Source of the DNA: Methanosarcina sp.
GTDB lineage: Archaea; Halobacteriota; Methanosarcinia; Methanosarcinales; Methanosarcinaceae
Direction: 5' to 3'
Assembly: GCA_003164755.1 (NCBI GenBank)
Contig: PLUB01000052.1
Span: 63,996-127,995 of the forward strand
DNA length: 64,000 bases
In this document: one piece after another, positions 19,848 to 29,560 of the stretch
How positions within the stretch are numbered: position 1 is the first letter of the stretch
Layout: each line of letters opens with the position of its first letter
Translations under genes and position numbers: made by a program
The notes under the pieces: generated by a model
What the model was told of the DNA's origin: nothing
What the model saw: only the letters and a program-made list of their open reading frames with translations
Database searches by the model: none

Positions 19848-20346
19848 TGTTTATCGAAAACTCCTGAACTGTATATATATATCCAATAAGCCTAATAATA
19901 AACTGCTAAGTTGATAATATTTGAAAAAACGCATTTATGGACGTATGAACATCAGAGATGTATTATTTTTATCTCTAACATTGTAGTAGGCTTTTATAGT
20001 GATTATTTTCCTATACTTAGTATCGATTGAATCGTAATTTTGTTTATCATAAGTCTCTTAAAGATTAAACATGACAATTGAAACTGGCATTTCATTTTTG
20101 AGTTTGGAAATTTAGGTTATTTATTCAATCTGATACACAATCAAAGGATAGAGCACTACAGAAATCTTCATGCCAGCATATGCTTAATGCAGCAAAGATT
20201 ACTGGATACATCATTGTGATTGCTACCTCAATGTAGACATCGGTTGTGAAAAACTTAAATATCCAGTACAGCATATCTATATTTCAGGTAGAATAAACTG
20301 TAAGGTGTATGAAAATCCAATATTTTGTAAAAATAGGGCTAAGAAA
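19848..20346. other. Intergenic between cmk and truB
   Basis: About 500 bp of AT-rich sequence upstream of truB. In other archaea a ribosomal protein gene (L14e) can sit near here, but no such frame is present. The truB promoter is expected in this interval; no clear hairpin was recognised. Confidence 0.5.
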
Positions 20347-20889
20347 TTACTGTGGCCCGACAAGGGAATCGATAGCAATTCTGAGGATATCCAGAATCTG
20401 ATATTGGTTCCATTTTTCAGAATCAATAACAATGTCGTAAATAGAGAGATCTCCAATGTCAATATTGTAATAGTTTATATAGCGAAGAGTTTCGGATTTT
20501 TCCCTTAATACGGTTCTTTTGAAATCTTCATCAAAAGATACTGATTTTTCCCGTTTCTGAATACGTTTCACTCGGGTAGGTAATTGAGCCTTTATCCAGA
20601 TTTTCAGCACATTCGGAACACCTGCAGCCATATGGCCTGCAAGCCGGCTTTCGAGAACTAGCTTGTCCTGACTTCGGATAATAGCCCTCTGATTTTTATC
20701 GATAGCCAGGTCAATTGAGGGATCTTTCTCGGCCAGAGCTCCCAATTCTGCAAGGGTCATTCCTTTCTCCTTAGCCATTTTCCTGAAAATTTCTCCCGAG
20801 GAAATTAATTCAAGCTCATAGTATTCGCTCAGAAGCCTTGAGGTAGTTGTTGTCCCACTCCCTGGAAGCCCGCTTACGGTTATCTGCAT
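20347..20889 (-). CDS. cmk: Cytidylate kinase (archaeal type)
   Basis: Phosphorylates CMP/dCMP to the diphosphate. The 180-residue protein starts MQITVSGLPGSGTTTTSRLL, a P-loop in which threonines replace the usual lysine-serine pattern, as in archaeal CMP kinases. SSGEIFRKMAKEKG follows for substrate binding. The ATG shares one base with the TGA of the preceding DUF106 gene (TGATG), so the pair is translationally coupled. Confidence 0.93.
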   Translation of the reverse strand: MQITVSGLPGSGTTTTSRLLSEYYELELISSGEIFRKMAKEKGMTLAELGALAEKDPSIDLAIDKNQRAIIRSQDKLVLESRLAGHMAAGVPNVLKIWIKAQLPTRVKRIQKREKSVSFDEDFKRTVLREKSETLRYINYYNIDIGDLSIYDIVIDSEKWNQYQILDILRIAIDSLVGPQ

Positions 20890-21509
20890 CAGACCCCACC
20901 AATATTCAGCGCCTTTCTTATCAATTGGCTGACTCCAAGAGAAGAGATAAAGTACCAGTAAATCCAGTGCTGAAAAGGTCCAAAAGCATTAGAAGTAAGT
21001 AGCTGTTTACCCCAGAAGGGAAAAACTATGGTTGCAGATCCGTGACCGCTTATGTAGTAATAAATCCACATTAAAAGAGGAATTGAGATGATACTTATAT
21101 AAGCCATAGGCTTGAATTGTTGTTTGGACATCTTCATCTGGTCTTCCATCATATCCTTTCGTTGATCCTCAAGTTTTTTTAGCATGTACGTATTCTGGGA
21201 AAGTTGTGCCTCTCTAAATTCTTTCTGGAAAATTTTCATACGTTCCTGTGTGTTCCTCATGAGATCCCAGTCGATTGTATACTTTTGGATTAGGGATGCA
21301 TAAATAGCAGTAATAGCTGCCATTACTAAGAGGACTAGATGAAAATTCTCTTGTCCGACCAGGGCAAGTACGGGATTCATTAAAACCCCTACAGCTTCCC
21401 CAACAGTCTGCCTGAAATTCTGTCCAAGAATCATTATCCCGAACATAAGTGAAAAACCGAAAGCTAGCAGAAATCGATCTATCTGCTTTTTTAATGTTTC
21501 TGAAACCAA
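20889..21509 (-). CDS. DUF106 membrane protein (EMC3/TMCO1/YidC-Oxa1 insertase superfamily)
   Basis: A 206-residue integral membrane protein. A first segment (AFGFSLMFGIMILG) is followed by a second (FHLVLLVMAAITAIYASLI), a cytoplasmic coiled coil rich in charged and glutamine residues (about 90-135), and C-terminal segments (AYISIISIPLLMWIYYYI, IYWYFISSLGVSQL). This is the architecture of archaeal YidC-like DUF106 proteins, thought to help insert membrane proteins. The start is a TTG at 21509, preceded by GGTGAGG. In archaea it normally stands right behind secY-adk; here it heads the minus-strand set DUF106-cmk-truB. Confidence 0.88.
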   Translation of the reverse strand: MVSETLKKQIDRFLLAFGFSLMFGIMILGQNFRQTVGEAVGVLMNPVLALVGQENFHLVLLVMAAITAIYASLIQKYTIDWDLMRNTQERMKIFQKEFREAQLSQNTYMLKKLEDQRKDMMEDQMKMSKQQFKPMAYISIISIPLLMWIYYYISGHGSATIVFPFWGKQLLTSNAFGPFQHWIYWYFISSLGVSQLIRKALNIGGV

Positions 21510-23042
21510 GTTGTCCTCACCATTAAATTCAATAATAATTAATTTTTATTCTTCTCAACTACGGAAGAATCATAGTAGGTAAATATTTGAAATGGATTCA
21601 TTTTGGAAATGAAGAAATCTTAACAAGGTTAGCTTATTAATAAACCTGCTCAAACTCCATTACCTGGTTTAGGATTTCACATGGGGCCTTTTACATAGGT
21701 TTTTTTTCTGATTAATGGGTTTCATATATATATATGTTCTACTATTGTGAATGGTTAAGTACATCACGATCTGGCTCAGCTGCTCAGTAAAATTCTACCC
21801 AATTTTAACGAGTTTTGCAGAAAAGTAATTTTTGACATCGATTTTTTTTTCTTTACCAGTATTAGTCTCAAGTTCGAGTTGTTAGAGGAATCTAAAATCT
21901 CTATCTGAAATTGCCCTCAAGCAAATTTTATTATCTTTTTTTGAATATTATAAGGATAGAATAATTACTGTGCTACGTTATATCCGAATTTTACCGATTC
22001 CATTAATTTATACTATATTTTTATTATATAAAAATTATTGTATTAACAGAATATATTTATAAAACAATAAAAATGTCGCTATCAAATAGTATCAAAATAT
22101 AACAATTATTCATCTATCCTAAATTAGTTTCAAGTTGCTGGTTTGGAGTTATCAAAAAAATGTAATTATCAGTCCATGCAAAACAGGTGAAAACGATCAA
22201 TAGCTAACATTTAAGAAAATGAGCTCTAGTAAAATTACCCACTAAACTTTTGATAGGGTTGCTAATGATGTTGTTTTATTCAGGTTGAATAATACTAATA
22301 TAACTTTGAATCTTATGAAGTAAACAGAAGCATAAAGTCTATTTATGCACAATATAATTTATGGTTCTGTGAATTCCGGATCTCTATTTGATTTATCACT
22401 TGAACTAAAATACTGTGATGTTTTCTTGCATTCAACAGTACGTTTGTTTCCTAGAGTGCTTACTTCATTTGGGATTTGAAATAGTTTCTCTAATAGTTCC
22501 AGAACACTAGTTTAAATTTATCAAATTTAAAGGTACTCCTCTCTAATAATTTTTGAACTCGCCTGTTTTTTTACTACCTTAGTTTGGCAGTGAAGCTCTC
22601 AGTTTAAATGAAGTATCGTCTTTTTGTCAAAAAATTATTCAACAAACTTAATAAATTGCATCAAAATTCTCCGGATTTGTCACTTCCAAACCACATAGAT
22701 TAAAAAAGTTTGTAGATATTGGAGTTTAGTTCCATTTCAGTTTTGTTGTGATCTAATTTTTATACAGTATTTTATATTCTTTCTCTTAGCCACATAATCT
22801 TTCAAATTAGGGATATAGATCAGGTATAATGGAACAGGTTCAGAGAATATTAGTTTGAAATTTAATTTTATAATTCCCTGTCAGATCTGGAGTAACCTTG
22901 TGATTCCCAAAAAGCTTATTAAAGGCAGAGTTCTATAGCGTGAAACATATTTGCTCAGAAAGTTCAGAAATTTATATGAACAATTTTCTTACTTATAAAT
23001 TTAGCTAATTTAAGAAATGAGTTTCTAGGAGAGTTGAGAATT
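21510..23042. other. Long intergenic region with repeat and degraded sequence
   Basis: About 1.5 kb without a gene. It carries the copy of the trpG-leader repeat (22301-22370) with the GCATAAA...TTTATGC inverted repeat at 22331-22349. A minus-strand coding-like fragment around 22400-22500 contains ELLEKLFQIPNEVSTLGN. The rest is AT-rich. If an inversion moved the DUF106-cmk-truB set, its right breakpoint lies in this stretch. Confidence 0.45.
22301..22370 (+). repeat. Repeat copy of the trpG-leader sequence with an inverted repeat
   Basis: Matches 14659-14737 with several substitutions. The inner GCATAAA-gtcta-TTTATGC forms a perfect 7-bp stem, better than the trpG copy, where one base differs. 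No gene starts directly downstream here, so a simple trp-operator role is not supported. Confidence 0.5.
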
Positions 23043-23792
23043 ATGACGATTCAGAAAGGCGATTTCATAGCATTAAACTATACAGGTAGGTTCGAAGATA
23101 ACAGAGTTTTCGACACAACTGACGAAGAGCTTGCAAAAAAAGAAGATATCTTTGACCCCCGCGGCCTTTATGGTGGAGATATCATTGTTGTCGGTGCAGG
23201 GCATACTATCGTGGGCCTCGATGAAAATTTCGAAGGAAAAGCAGTCGGTTACACGGGAAAAATTGTAATTTCCCCGGAAAAGGCTTTTGGGCCTAGTGAC
23301 CCTAAACTCATCGAAACAATTTCTATTACGAAGCTTCAGGATCGAAAAGTCCATCCAGGTATGACTGTTAAGGTTGATGACAGGGAAGGTGTTGTCAACC
23401 GAGTTATAGGTCGTAGAGTCACTGTGGATTTTAACAGTCCTCTTGCAGGCAAGACAGTTATCTATGAATACACCATTGAAAGAGTTATTGAGACTGAAAC
23501 TGAAAGAATAAAGGGTATGTTAGCTCTTTACACGGGAATGAGGGATATCGAAATCTCCATTGATGATGGGATTGCAAAGATCTATACACCCACAGGCCTG
23601 ACCTTCAACCAACGTTGGCTCATGGCAAAGAATAGGGTTGCATTCGAACTCTTCAAGTACGTTGGTTTCAAAGAGATTCAATTAATTGAAAAACTCACAC
23701 CTGAATCTGCAGCCCCACCATCATCCCCCCAGACCAAAGATGAGATTGAATCAAGAGCTGAATTCGAAGAACCCTCAGAACCAGAAGTCTGA
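23043..23792 (+). CDS. FKBP-type peptidyl-prolyl cis-trans isomerase (long archaeal form)
   Basis: Folding catalyst and chaperone. The frame opens at TTG 23034, but AGGAG at 23028-23032 fits the ATG at 23043 (MTIQKGDFIALNYTG), giving 249 residues. The FKBP core (DFIALNYTGRFEDNRVFDTT, GLDENFEGKAVG, SPEKAFG) is interrupted by an insert-in-flap domain (about 85-130, VKVDDREGVVNRVIGRRV). It is followed by a C-terminal domain of about 90 residues found in long archaeal FKBPs, then a proline/glutamate-rich tail. No signal peptide is visible, so it is probably cytoplasmic. Confidence 0.93.
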   Translation: MTIQKGDFIALNYTGRFEDNRVFDTTDEELAKKEDIFDPRGLYGGDIIVVGAGHTIVGLDENFEGKAVGYTGKIVISPEKAFGPSDPKLIETISITKLQDRKVHPGMTVKVDDREGVVNRVIGRRVTVDFNSPLAGKTVIYEYTIERVIETETERIKGMLALYTGMRDIEISIDDGIAKIYTPTGLTFNQRWLMAKNRVAFELFKYVGFKEIQLIEKLTPESAAPPSSPQTKDEIESRAEFEEPSEPEV

Positions 23793-23944
23793 TTTCATCT
23801 TGTGACTGAACCAAAAAAGTGAAGAGATTCTTCTCTTCGTAAATTATATATATAATCATCGGTGTCTCTGTATATCTTCCTGGGTATAAGGGTTATCTAC
23901 ATAATTTTCTTTCGGTAAGCTACAAGAACAAATACTTTCAACTT

Positions 23945-24030
23945 GCTGAGGTGGCCCAGCGGACTAAGGCGCCGGTCTTGAAAACCGGTAGTGCTCACGC
24001 GCTACGGGAGTTCGAATCTCCCCCTCAGCG
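23945..24030 (+). tRNA. tRNA-Ser (anticodon UGA)
   Basis: An 86-nt type II tRNA. The acceptor GCTGAGG pairs with CCTCAGC; the anticodon stem CCGGT / ACCGG encloses CTTGAAA with anticodon TGA. A long variable arm (AGTGCTCACGCGCTA) follows, then a T-arm with GTTCGAATC. The discriminator is G, as expected for serine. CCA is not encoded. A TATTTTT run follows the 3' end. Confidence 0.95.
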
Positions 24031-24060
24031 TATTTTTAAAGAGATTCCGATTCCCCTCCA

Positions 24061-24157
24061 ATTTTTTTCTTTGTGAGAACTCTGTCTCAATTTTTTTACT
24101 AATTCCTGTATTTGACCCAATTTTTTCTGGTTCATTATTCTTTGATTTTAAAGACAG
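24061..24157 (-). repeat. IS5-like terminal sequence, solo copy
   Basis: The minus strand reads CTGTCTTTAAAATCAAAGAA and onward, matching the segment behind the IS5 remnant (17481-17584). The shared core CCTGTATTTGACCC is at about 24107. It lies about 30 bp behind tRNA-Ser, a common landing zone for mobile DNA. Confidence 0.5.
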
Positions 24158-25634
24158 CTTCCACTCTCCTTAAATGCGCCTTTTATTTTCAATGTCATCA
24201 AATGATGAAGATTATAACAAAAAGCTATATACAACATCTTCAGATCTAATTAACTTCATTTGATCCAAAGCGTTTGCTGATGAACAGCCATACTTTTCTC
24301 TAAAAAGGCAATACCTACTGACGTCTCCAACCTTTTATAGCTTTAAAATCGATTTCTTAGATCTCGTCCATTTTTTTTAACTCGTGTAAATTTTGATTCT
24401 TTAACTTAACTGGAAAAAACCCATCCTCACTATAATATATTCCAAATTCGGGGAGGAGTAGTTGTTTCCCTCTTATTCCATTTTTCTCAAGGATCCTAAC
24501 CACAGGTTTCTCGAAATAAAAAAGATATTAACATCTATATCGCAATCAAAATTAAGGTTTACTTTTAAGTTTGGTCAATAATTCTGAATTTTCTCCATAG
24601 AATTCGTCCATTGTGACATAAGATACAGGAATACCTTCTTCTTTTACATTTTCGATCACCTAATGACCAATTTAATAATTATTCGGAGCCTTATCATCCC
24701 CGAAGAACCTCAGCCGTAAAACAGCGTATATTATCATGATCCATTTTTAGGAAATATAGGCGCTCATCAATCAACGTTCTCCTCTCTTTTGTAAAATACG
24801 ACGAAAGAAACAAACCTTACAATTATTCTTTTTTCCCAGGTTCTGCAATACTATGGAGAAGATCCTATTGGACTGTTTTCCTGATTTTTTTATGTTGGAT
24901 TTGTCGAGTGTAAAGAGTACCATTTTTGCTATAGTTTTAATGGTTTTTATTCGAACATATTTGAGGAAATCCACTGAAGGCAAAGAGGTATTGATGATAA
25001 AATAGTTTAATAATTTGTTGTTAGATTATTTACAACAATAAATTGCCATTTTTCTCATCTATTTCCTACATGAAAAGATAACCCTGGCATTAAGGTTATC
25101 AATATATTATGAAGCAGCAGAACAAATTTATGTTTGAAAATAAAATTCAAAATTAGTTACAGAAATTTATTTTTCAGCAGATAAATTGTTTGATTCGATA
25201 ACATCTCGTTTTTTTTGCTTCATAAATATACTGATGTGAATATATCAAATGGCGGATATTAAGGAAATATAACAAATTCAAGGTGACAATGGATGAGACT
25301 TTTCAATGTCTTATGAGATCGCAAAAATTCATCCTAATTTCCCGCATTCTACAGCTACAATACATAACAAAAACCAGAAAATATTACATAATTTATAAAA
25401 ACGACTTCTATTTTTGATCCTGTTTTCATTTAAGGCGTATCAGACCTATTTTAATCAACAAGAATACTTGAATTTTCATATGTTCTTTATTGTCGCAGGA
25501 ATAATGATTCTTTTAGCAGTATCATGTTCGATAAACACATCTAAATGTTATCATCATATTTATATCCTTATCCAACCTATAATAATATTTTACTACTCTA
25601 GAGGTGACTATACCAAAGTAGGCTTTTGTTTTAT
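24158..25634. other. Intergenic with a transposase fragment
   Basis: Apart from the IS701-like fragment at 24569-24775, I see only AT-rich sequence. The open frame near 25414-25638 has no recognisable features. A GGGGAGGAGTAG string at about 24450 recurs in similar form near 42830. Confidence 0.4.
24569..24775 (-). pseudogene. Transposase remnant (IS701-like DDE family)
   Basis: The minus strand reads RLYFLKMDHDNIRCFTAEVL, two stops, then VIENVKEEGIPVSYVTMDEF and YGENSELLT. The VxMDxFYGENxELL motif around a catalytic aspartate belongs to the IS701/IS4-like DDE transposases common in Methanosarcina. The plus-strand fragment at 31622-31831 comes from the same family. Only about 70 residues survive, with stops. 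Confidence 0.6.
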
Positions 25635-26360
25635 CTAGCTTCTTAGCTCATAATTTTCAAGACATGCTCTTTCTTCCATAGTTAAAAAACGATAGTTTTC
25701 AGCCTTGAAGGAATGTATTAGTGTTTTAAGGTTTTGGAGAGCTTCTTTTCCAGTATTAAATTTGCAATCAAGGCGTATGGGTAGTTTAGACATGTCCACA
25801 AATTCCCATGGGTGGACAAAGATTAAAGGAGCTTTTACGTGCTTGAGCAGCGGGAGAAATAAGGATGGGGGAAGCCTTAAAAAAGAAGAAGTAATTGTAG
25901 CAGGAATCCTGATTATTTTAGCTTCCACTCTACTTCTGGGAAACGGTGGTTTGTAGGCTGCAAGTGAGGAATCATACCGAAAACCTTCCTCTTCCAGAAG
26001 CGTAAGGTATTTTTCCGGGAATTGAAGGTTCGGAGCCCTAAAGGATATCAGCTTTTTTTCAAAACGTCTTAGGACTTTTACAGCCTGATTAAGGGCAATT
26101 CTTGCTTCTTCTTTATCCATTCGGTCAAAACGTGCATGGGTGTATCCGTGACAACCCAGCTCATGTCCTTCTTCCAGAATTCTGTATATAAGGTCCGGAA
26201 ACTGCTCTGCCATCATTCCAGTTACGAAAAAAGTTGCTTTTATCCTTTCCTTTTTGAATAGATCCAATAATTTAGGCAATCCTTCTTCTATACCTCTTGT
26301 ACTTATAAGCATAGGTGGACAATCTTCTTCCACATCAATTGTTATTGTAATTTTTTTCAT
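25635..26360 (-). CDS. Polysaccharide deacetylase (NodB domain)
   Basis: Carbohydrate esterase family 4: removes N- or O-acetyl groups from a polysaccharide or lipid-linked sugar. From ATG 26360 (MKKITITIDVEEDCPP) it has 241 residues. The catalytic aspartate is in IDVEED, the metal-binding HxxxH in LGCHGYTHARFD, and motif 3 in ISFRAPNLQFP; VHPWEF lies near the end with the late histidine. The frame extends to 26447, but those extra residues lie inside the glycosyltransferase gene and look unrelated. ATG 26360 overlaps that gene by 26 bp. No signal peptide is seen, so it probably acts on a cytoplasmic precursor. It is the last gene of a three-gene minus-strand operon. Confidence 0.88.
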   Translation of the reverse strand: MKKITITIDVEEDCPPMLISTRGIEEGLPKLLDLFKKERIKATFFVTGMMAEQFPDLIYRILEEGHELGCHGYTHARFDRMDKEEARIALNQAVKVLRRFEKKLISFRAPNLQFPEKYLTLLEEEGFRYDSSLAAYKPPFPRSRVEAKIIRIPATITSSFLRLPPSLFLPLLKHVKAPLIFVHPWEFVDMSKLPIRLDCKFNTGKEALQNLKTLIHSFKAENYRFLTMEERACLENYELRS

Positions 26361-27465
26361 AAATGACCTTTGTATACATCTGATTGGTCTGTTCACATAT
26401 TCTGTCCCAATTGTAATTTGAAAGCTCCTTGCTAGCTTCCTGGACAAAATAGCTTCTCAATGCCGGATTTTCTATCAATGTCTGAAGATGGGATGAAAAT
26501 TCAGTAAGATTATTCGCAAGGTAGCCACTTACTCCGTTCTTGATGATATCAGAAACTCCACTATGATTCATTGCCACAACAGGGACTTTTTTTGAGATAG
26601 CTTCAAGGATTGCAATTCCGAAGGCTTCATCACTGGAAGGAAGGGCAAAGATATCTGCCTGTTCCAAATATCCCAATACCCTTTCTCTGGGAACCTCTCC
26701 TGTAAAGCAAAAGTTTCTAGATAACCCTTTTTTTTCTACCATTTTTTCCAGTTTTTTCCGAAGTGGACCGTCTCCTATCATTAAAAAAATTACATTTCTA
26801 TATTTTTTCAGAATAGAAGGAGCAATATTCACAATATTCAAGACCCCTTTTTTTTTTGTCATACGTGCGACAGTAGCGATTACAATTTTTCCTTTAGTAT
26901 CAAAAAGAAAGGGAACCTTGAAAATATTCTCTTCAGAATCAATTCCATTAAAAATTCGGTAAATAGGTTTTGATGTCATTATCTTTGAATCTTTTTCAAC
27001 TGCCGAGCTAACAGCAATCACAGCGTCAACATTCCTTAACAGCAACTTACCTAAAAGATAATAAACTGGGCGATATATAGTACGCCCTACTAGAGAATGA
27101 TTAGTAATTACTACAGGAATTCTCAGTTTCCGGGATGCAAGAAGGGCCGATATTCCAATAGGAGAATCTAGTCCATGGCAATTGACAATTTCATAATTCC
27201 CTTTTTTCAAGAGGTAATACAGCTGTTTGTATGCATTGGGCATGAGAAACAGATGCTGTCCAGGAAAGGGTTTACTTTTGATTCTTATCACTGAGACCCC
27301 ATCTCTGATACAATGTTCAGGGACATCCGGATAGCTCCTTGTAATAATGCTTACTTCGTGGCCATGGTCGGCAAGGGTCCTAGCAAGGGCATGCATGGAA
27401 TACTCTATTCCTCCTACTTTTGGGAAGTACCAGTCACTGATCAGTGCAACTTTGAGCTTTTCCAT
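26335..27465 (-). CDS. Glycosyltransferase family 4
   Basis: Retaining GT-B fold transferase, 376 residues. The N-terminal domain begins KVALISDWYFPKVGGIEYSM with the acceptor-site GG loop and GHEVSIITRSYP. The C-terminal donor-binding domain has ATVARMTKKKGV, FLMIGDGPLRKKLE, and the E-x7-E motif in ALPSSDEAFGIAILEAISK. This resembles the PimA/PIG-A-like GT4 group; the sugar cannot be told from sequence. It overlaps the flippase-like gene upstream by 25 bp and the deacetylase downstream by 26 bp, so all three are made together. A glycan that is transferred and then deacetylated is likely. Confidence 0.92.
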   Translation of the reverse strand: MEKLKVALISDWYFPKVGGIEYSMHALARTLADHGHEVSIITRSYPDVPEHCIRDGVSVIRIKSKPFPGQHLFLMPNAYKQLYYLLKKGNYEIVNCHGLDSPIGISALLASRKLRIPVVITNHSLVGRTIYRPVYYLLGKLLLRNVDAVIAVSSAVEKDSKIMTSKPIYRIFNGIDSEENIFKVPFLFDTKGKIVIATVARMTKKKGVLNIVNIAPSILKKYRNVIFLMIGDGPLRKKLEKMVEKKGLSRNFCFTGEVPRERVLGYLEQADIFALPSSDEAFGIAILEAISKKVPVVAMNHSGVSDIIKNGVSGYLANNLTEFSSHLQTLIENPALRSYFVQEASKELSNYNWDRICEQTNQMYTKVIYEKNYNNN

Positions 27466-28403
27466 ACTTTAAACCCTCCGTAATTAATTAGATGAAGGAG
27501 TCTTTTATGCTGCTGAGCCCAAAGGAGCTCAAAACATTCGAGAAAACAGAAGTTATTTACTAAAGCAAGTGTCAGCCCTAAATAGAGACGGACATAGATA
27601 ATACCTCCTTCAAATATTCCAAGCCCATTGGGAACAATTGAAAGGCTTATAAGTAGCAAGTACAAAATTGAGATCGTTGAAACTAAATGTAAAGAAAGAT
27701 CAATTTTCAGGGCTAAAACCATCATTTTGAGATGTATTTTATCAAAAATCCAGTCTCCAAATGATAAAAGGGGGGTAAAAGTAAAGAGTTTTTTAAGCCG
27801 TCTCCAATTTAGCTGTACACAGTTGAGACAGTAAGTGAAAATTGCTCGGAGAAACAATATTGTCATTCCTGTTATGAAAAAAACTAAAATCAATAGATCA
27901 TTTGAGCTTAGAGTTGGACTACTCCTTAAGGGTAATAATTTGATCTCTAACGAAGATAAAGAGTATGAAGCATAAATTAATAGTATCAAAATAGAAATTG
28001 CTTCAATCGATCTTTCGGAAAGAATTGATTTGAAAGCATTAGTATAACTTATTCCGAATCTCTTGTTAACCCAAAGTATCAGGAGCATTTCGCCTCCTGC
28101 CATGCTCGCCAAAGTTAAATTATTTACGATTATTTTTCCAAAAAAAGTGGGAAAAAGGCATGTGGCCTCAAGATCGTAGACAATAACAGAGAGAACCTGC
28201 TGACAATGAATTGCAAATAAATATATACTCATCAGGTGTATTAAGAATGCCAGACTAAAATAATGAATCTGATTTTCATGGAATATTCCCCAACTTTCTC
28301 CTAGAATAGTTACAATCTCTGTCAAGTAGGTGCGGACCAGAAATACTCCTACTATGAACAGTAAGGGAATTAAAATTGCTTTTTTCAAGGTTCTCAGGTT
28401 CAA
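27441..28403 (-). CDS. Flippase-like membrane protein (UPF0104/LPG-synthase TM domain family)
   Basis: A 320-residue protein with about eight membrane segments (AILIPLLFIVGVFLV, FSLAFLIHLMSIYLFAI, ILILLIYASYSL, LLILVFFITGMTILFLRAIF, ISILYLLLISLSIVP). Signatures are LSERSIEAISIL and PNGLGIFEGGI, both hallmarks of the family also found in AglD-type proteins and the N-terminal half of MprF. Members are thought to move or anchor lipid-linked molecules. It is the first gene of the operon, with a MITE-like element 77 bp upstream. The C-terminus (LHLINYGGFKVWKSSKLH) is soluble. Confidence 0.88.
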   Translation of the reverse strand: MNLRTLKKAILIPLLFIVGVFLVRTYLTEIVTILGESWGIFHENQIHYFSLAFLIHLMSIYLFAIHCQQVLSVIVYDLEATCLFPTFFGKIIVNNLTLASMAGGEMLLILWVNKRFGISYTNAFKSILSERSIEAISILILLIYASYSLSSLEIKLLPLRSSPTLSSNDLLILVFFITGMTILFLRAIFTYCLNCVQLNWRRLKKLFTFTPLLSFGDWIFDKIHLKMMVLALKIDLSLHLVSTISILYLLLISLSIVPNGLGIFEGGIIYVRLYLGLTLALVNNFCFLECFELLWAQQHKRLLHLINYGGFKVWKSSKLH

Positions 28404-28479
28404 AAATACACCTTCATCAGGGTTCAGAGTGGAATTTTATTGTAAGTAAATTTTTTCATTACAGTATAATAGATTTAAC

Positions 28480-28567
28480 GGGATTTCGATAAACCTCTAA
28501 TTTTTATGAGGTATTTTATATACCATTCATAAGTATGTTACGAAATTTAGGGGTTTATCATAATCCT
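28480..28567 (+). mobile_element. MITE-like element family A, copy 1 (88 bp)
   Basis: Imperfect terminal inverted repeats: GGGATTTCGATAAACCTCTA on the left, and TTAGGGGTTTATCATAATCC near the right end. The interior is AT-rich and has no reading frame. Copies of 87-88 bp with the same ends are at 33633-33719 and 55311-55398. This copy lies in the upstream region of the flippase-glycosyltransferase operon. Confidence 0.6.
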
Positions 28568-28744
28568 CTTAAATTTATGAATTTTTTCTATAAATTGAGA
28601 CAACGTTTATTTTCTGGATCTAAAACTATACATCTCGAAAAGGAAGGTTTCAAAATATGTCTCTACTTATTCAAAGCACGGGGTAATCAAAGGCTATCTA
28701 CTAGCTTCTACCCAAATGTCCATTCTAAGTTTATATTCTTTTTT

Positions 28745-29560
28745 GTAACTATTCAGGGTATAGTTAGCTTCTTCTTCTTGAGTGCCACTAGAACCTTTTC
28801 TATAACCGGCAAATTGTACTTTCTGATTGTAGAAATGCAGGTTCTAATTCAGCAGAAACATACCGCTTCTTATTTGGTTCTGAAATTTTCTGATATTTTT
28901 GCTGTAATTTCATCGTTTTGATGTTTCCTTCTTCCTGGTTATTTTCAAATGGCACTCTCTGATCTATAAGGAATCTCCGGATTTTTTTTTTCTTTGCATT
29001 ATATAATCTTACCAAGTAGATTCATTGCTTTTTTTTTGGATTTACACCTTCTTCCCTTGTTTTTAGGGTTTATATGTGTAAATTTTCTTCAATTCCTTCC
29101 AAGACTACGGAATTGAACATTTTTTTTCAACGCTTTAATTCGCTCAAGGTTCAACTCTTAAATTTACTCTTTGGATTCATCAGTTTATTTTTTTATTTCT
29201 GTTAAAAGCTCGTTCATCTTTTTAGCCAATTGCTGTTTATAATTTTCTTCAATTCCATTAAGTTCTTTCTGGAGATGAGCATTGCAAAGAGCGGAGCTCA
29301 TTTATAATTGTTGTAGGATTTACCCCTGTCATGAACTGCTATTCCTTTTAACTCAGTCAAAATTCCCATAGTTTTAACTGCTTAAGATCCTCTTTTTGGA
29401 TCAGAAAGATAACATGTGTATTTGTCATTGGCAGCTACATGAAGTCAATGTACTTTTTTCTGGATTTTCATCCCAGTTTCATAACAATGGATTACAGGAT
29501 AAGTTATTAACATCTCTGATTTAATTTTTCAAAATCCTCTAAATTCTAAAAACAGTCTCT
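28745..29560 (-). pseudogene. IS66-family transposase remnant
   Basis: The minus strand gives consecutive IS66-like pieces: ETGMKIQKKVH then LHVAANDKYTCYLSDPKRGS, MGILTELKGIAVHDRGKSYN, LFAMLISRKNLMELKK, RVPFENNQEEGNIKTMKLQQ and KISEPNKKRYV. These match, in order, the family's conserved D-E-T-G, HDRWKSY and DNNxAERxxRxxKxxQKISG motifs. Several stops and frameshifts separate them, and both ends are missing. Confidence 0.75.

Noticed and set aside
28535..28921. 128-codon plus-strand frame over the IS66 remnant
   Set aside because: The opposite strand carries ordered IS66 motifs; this frame begins inside a MITE-like element and is phenylalanine-rich noise.
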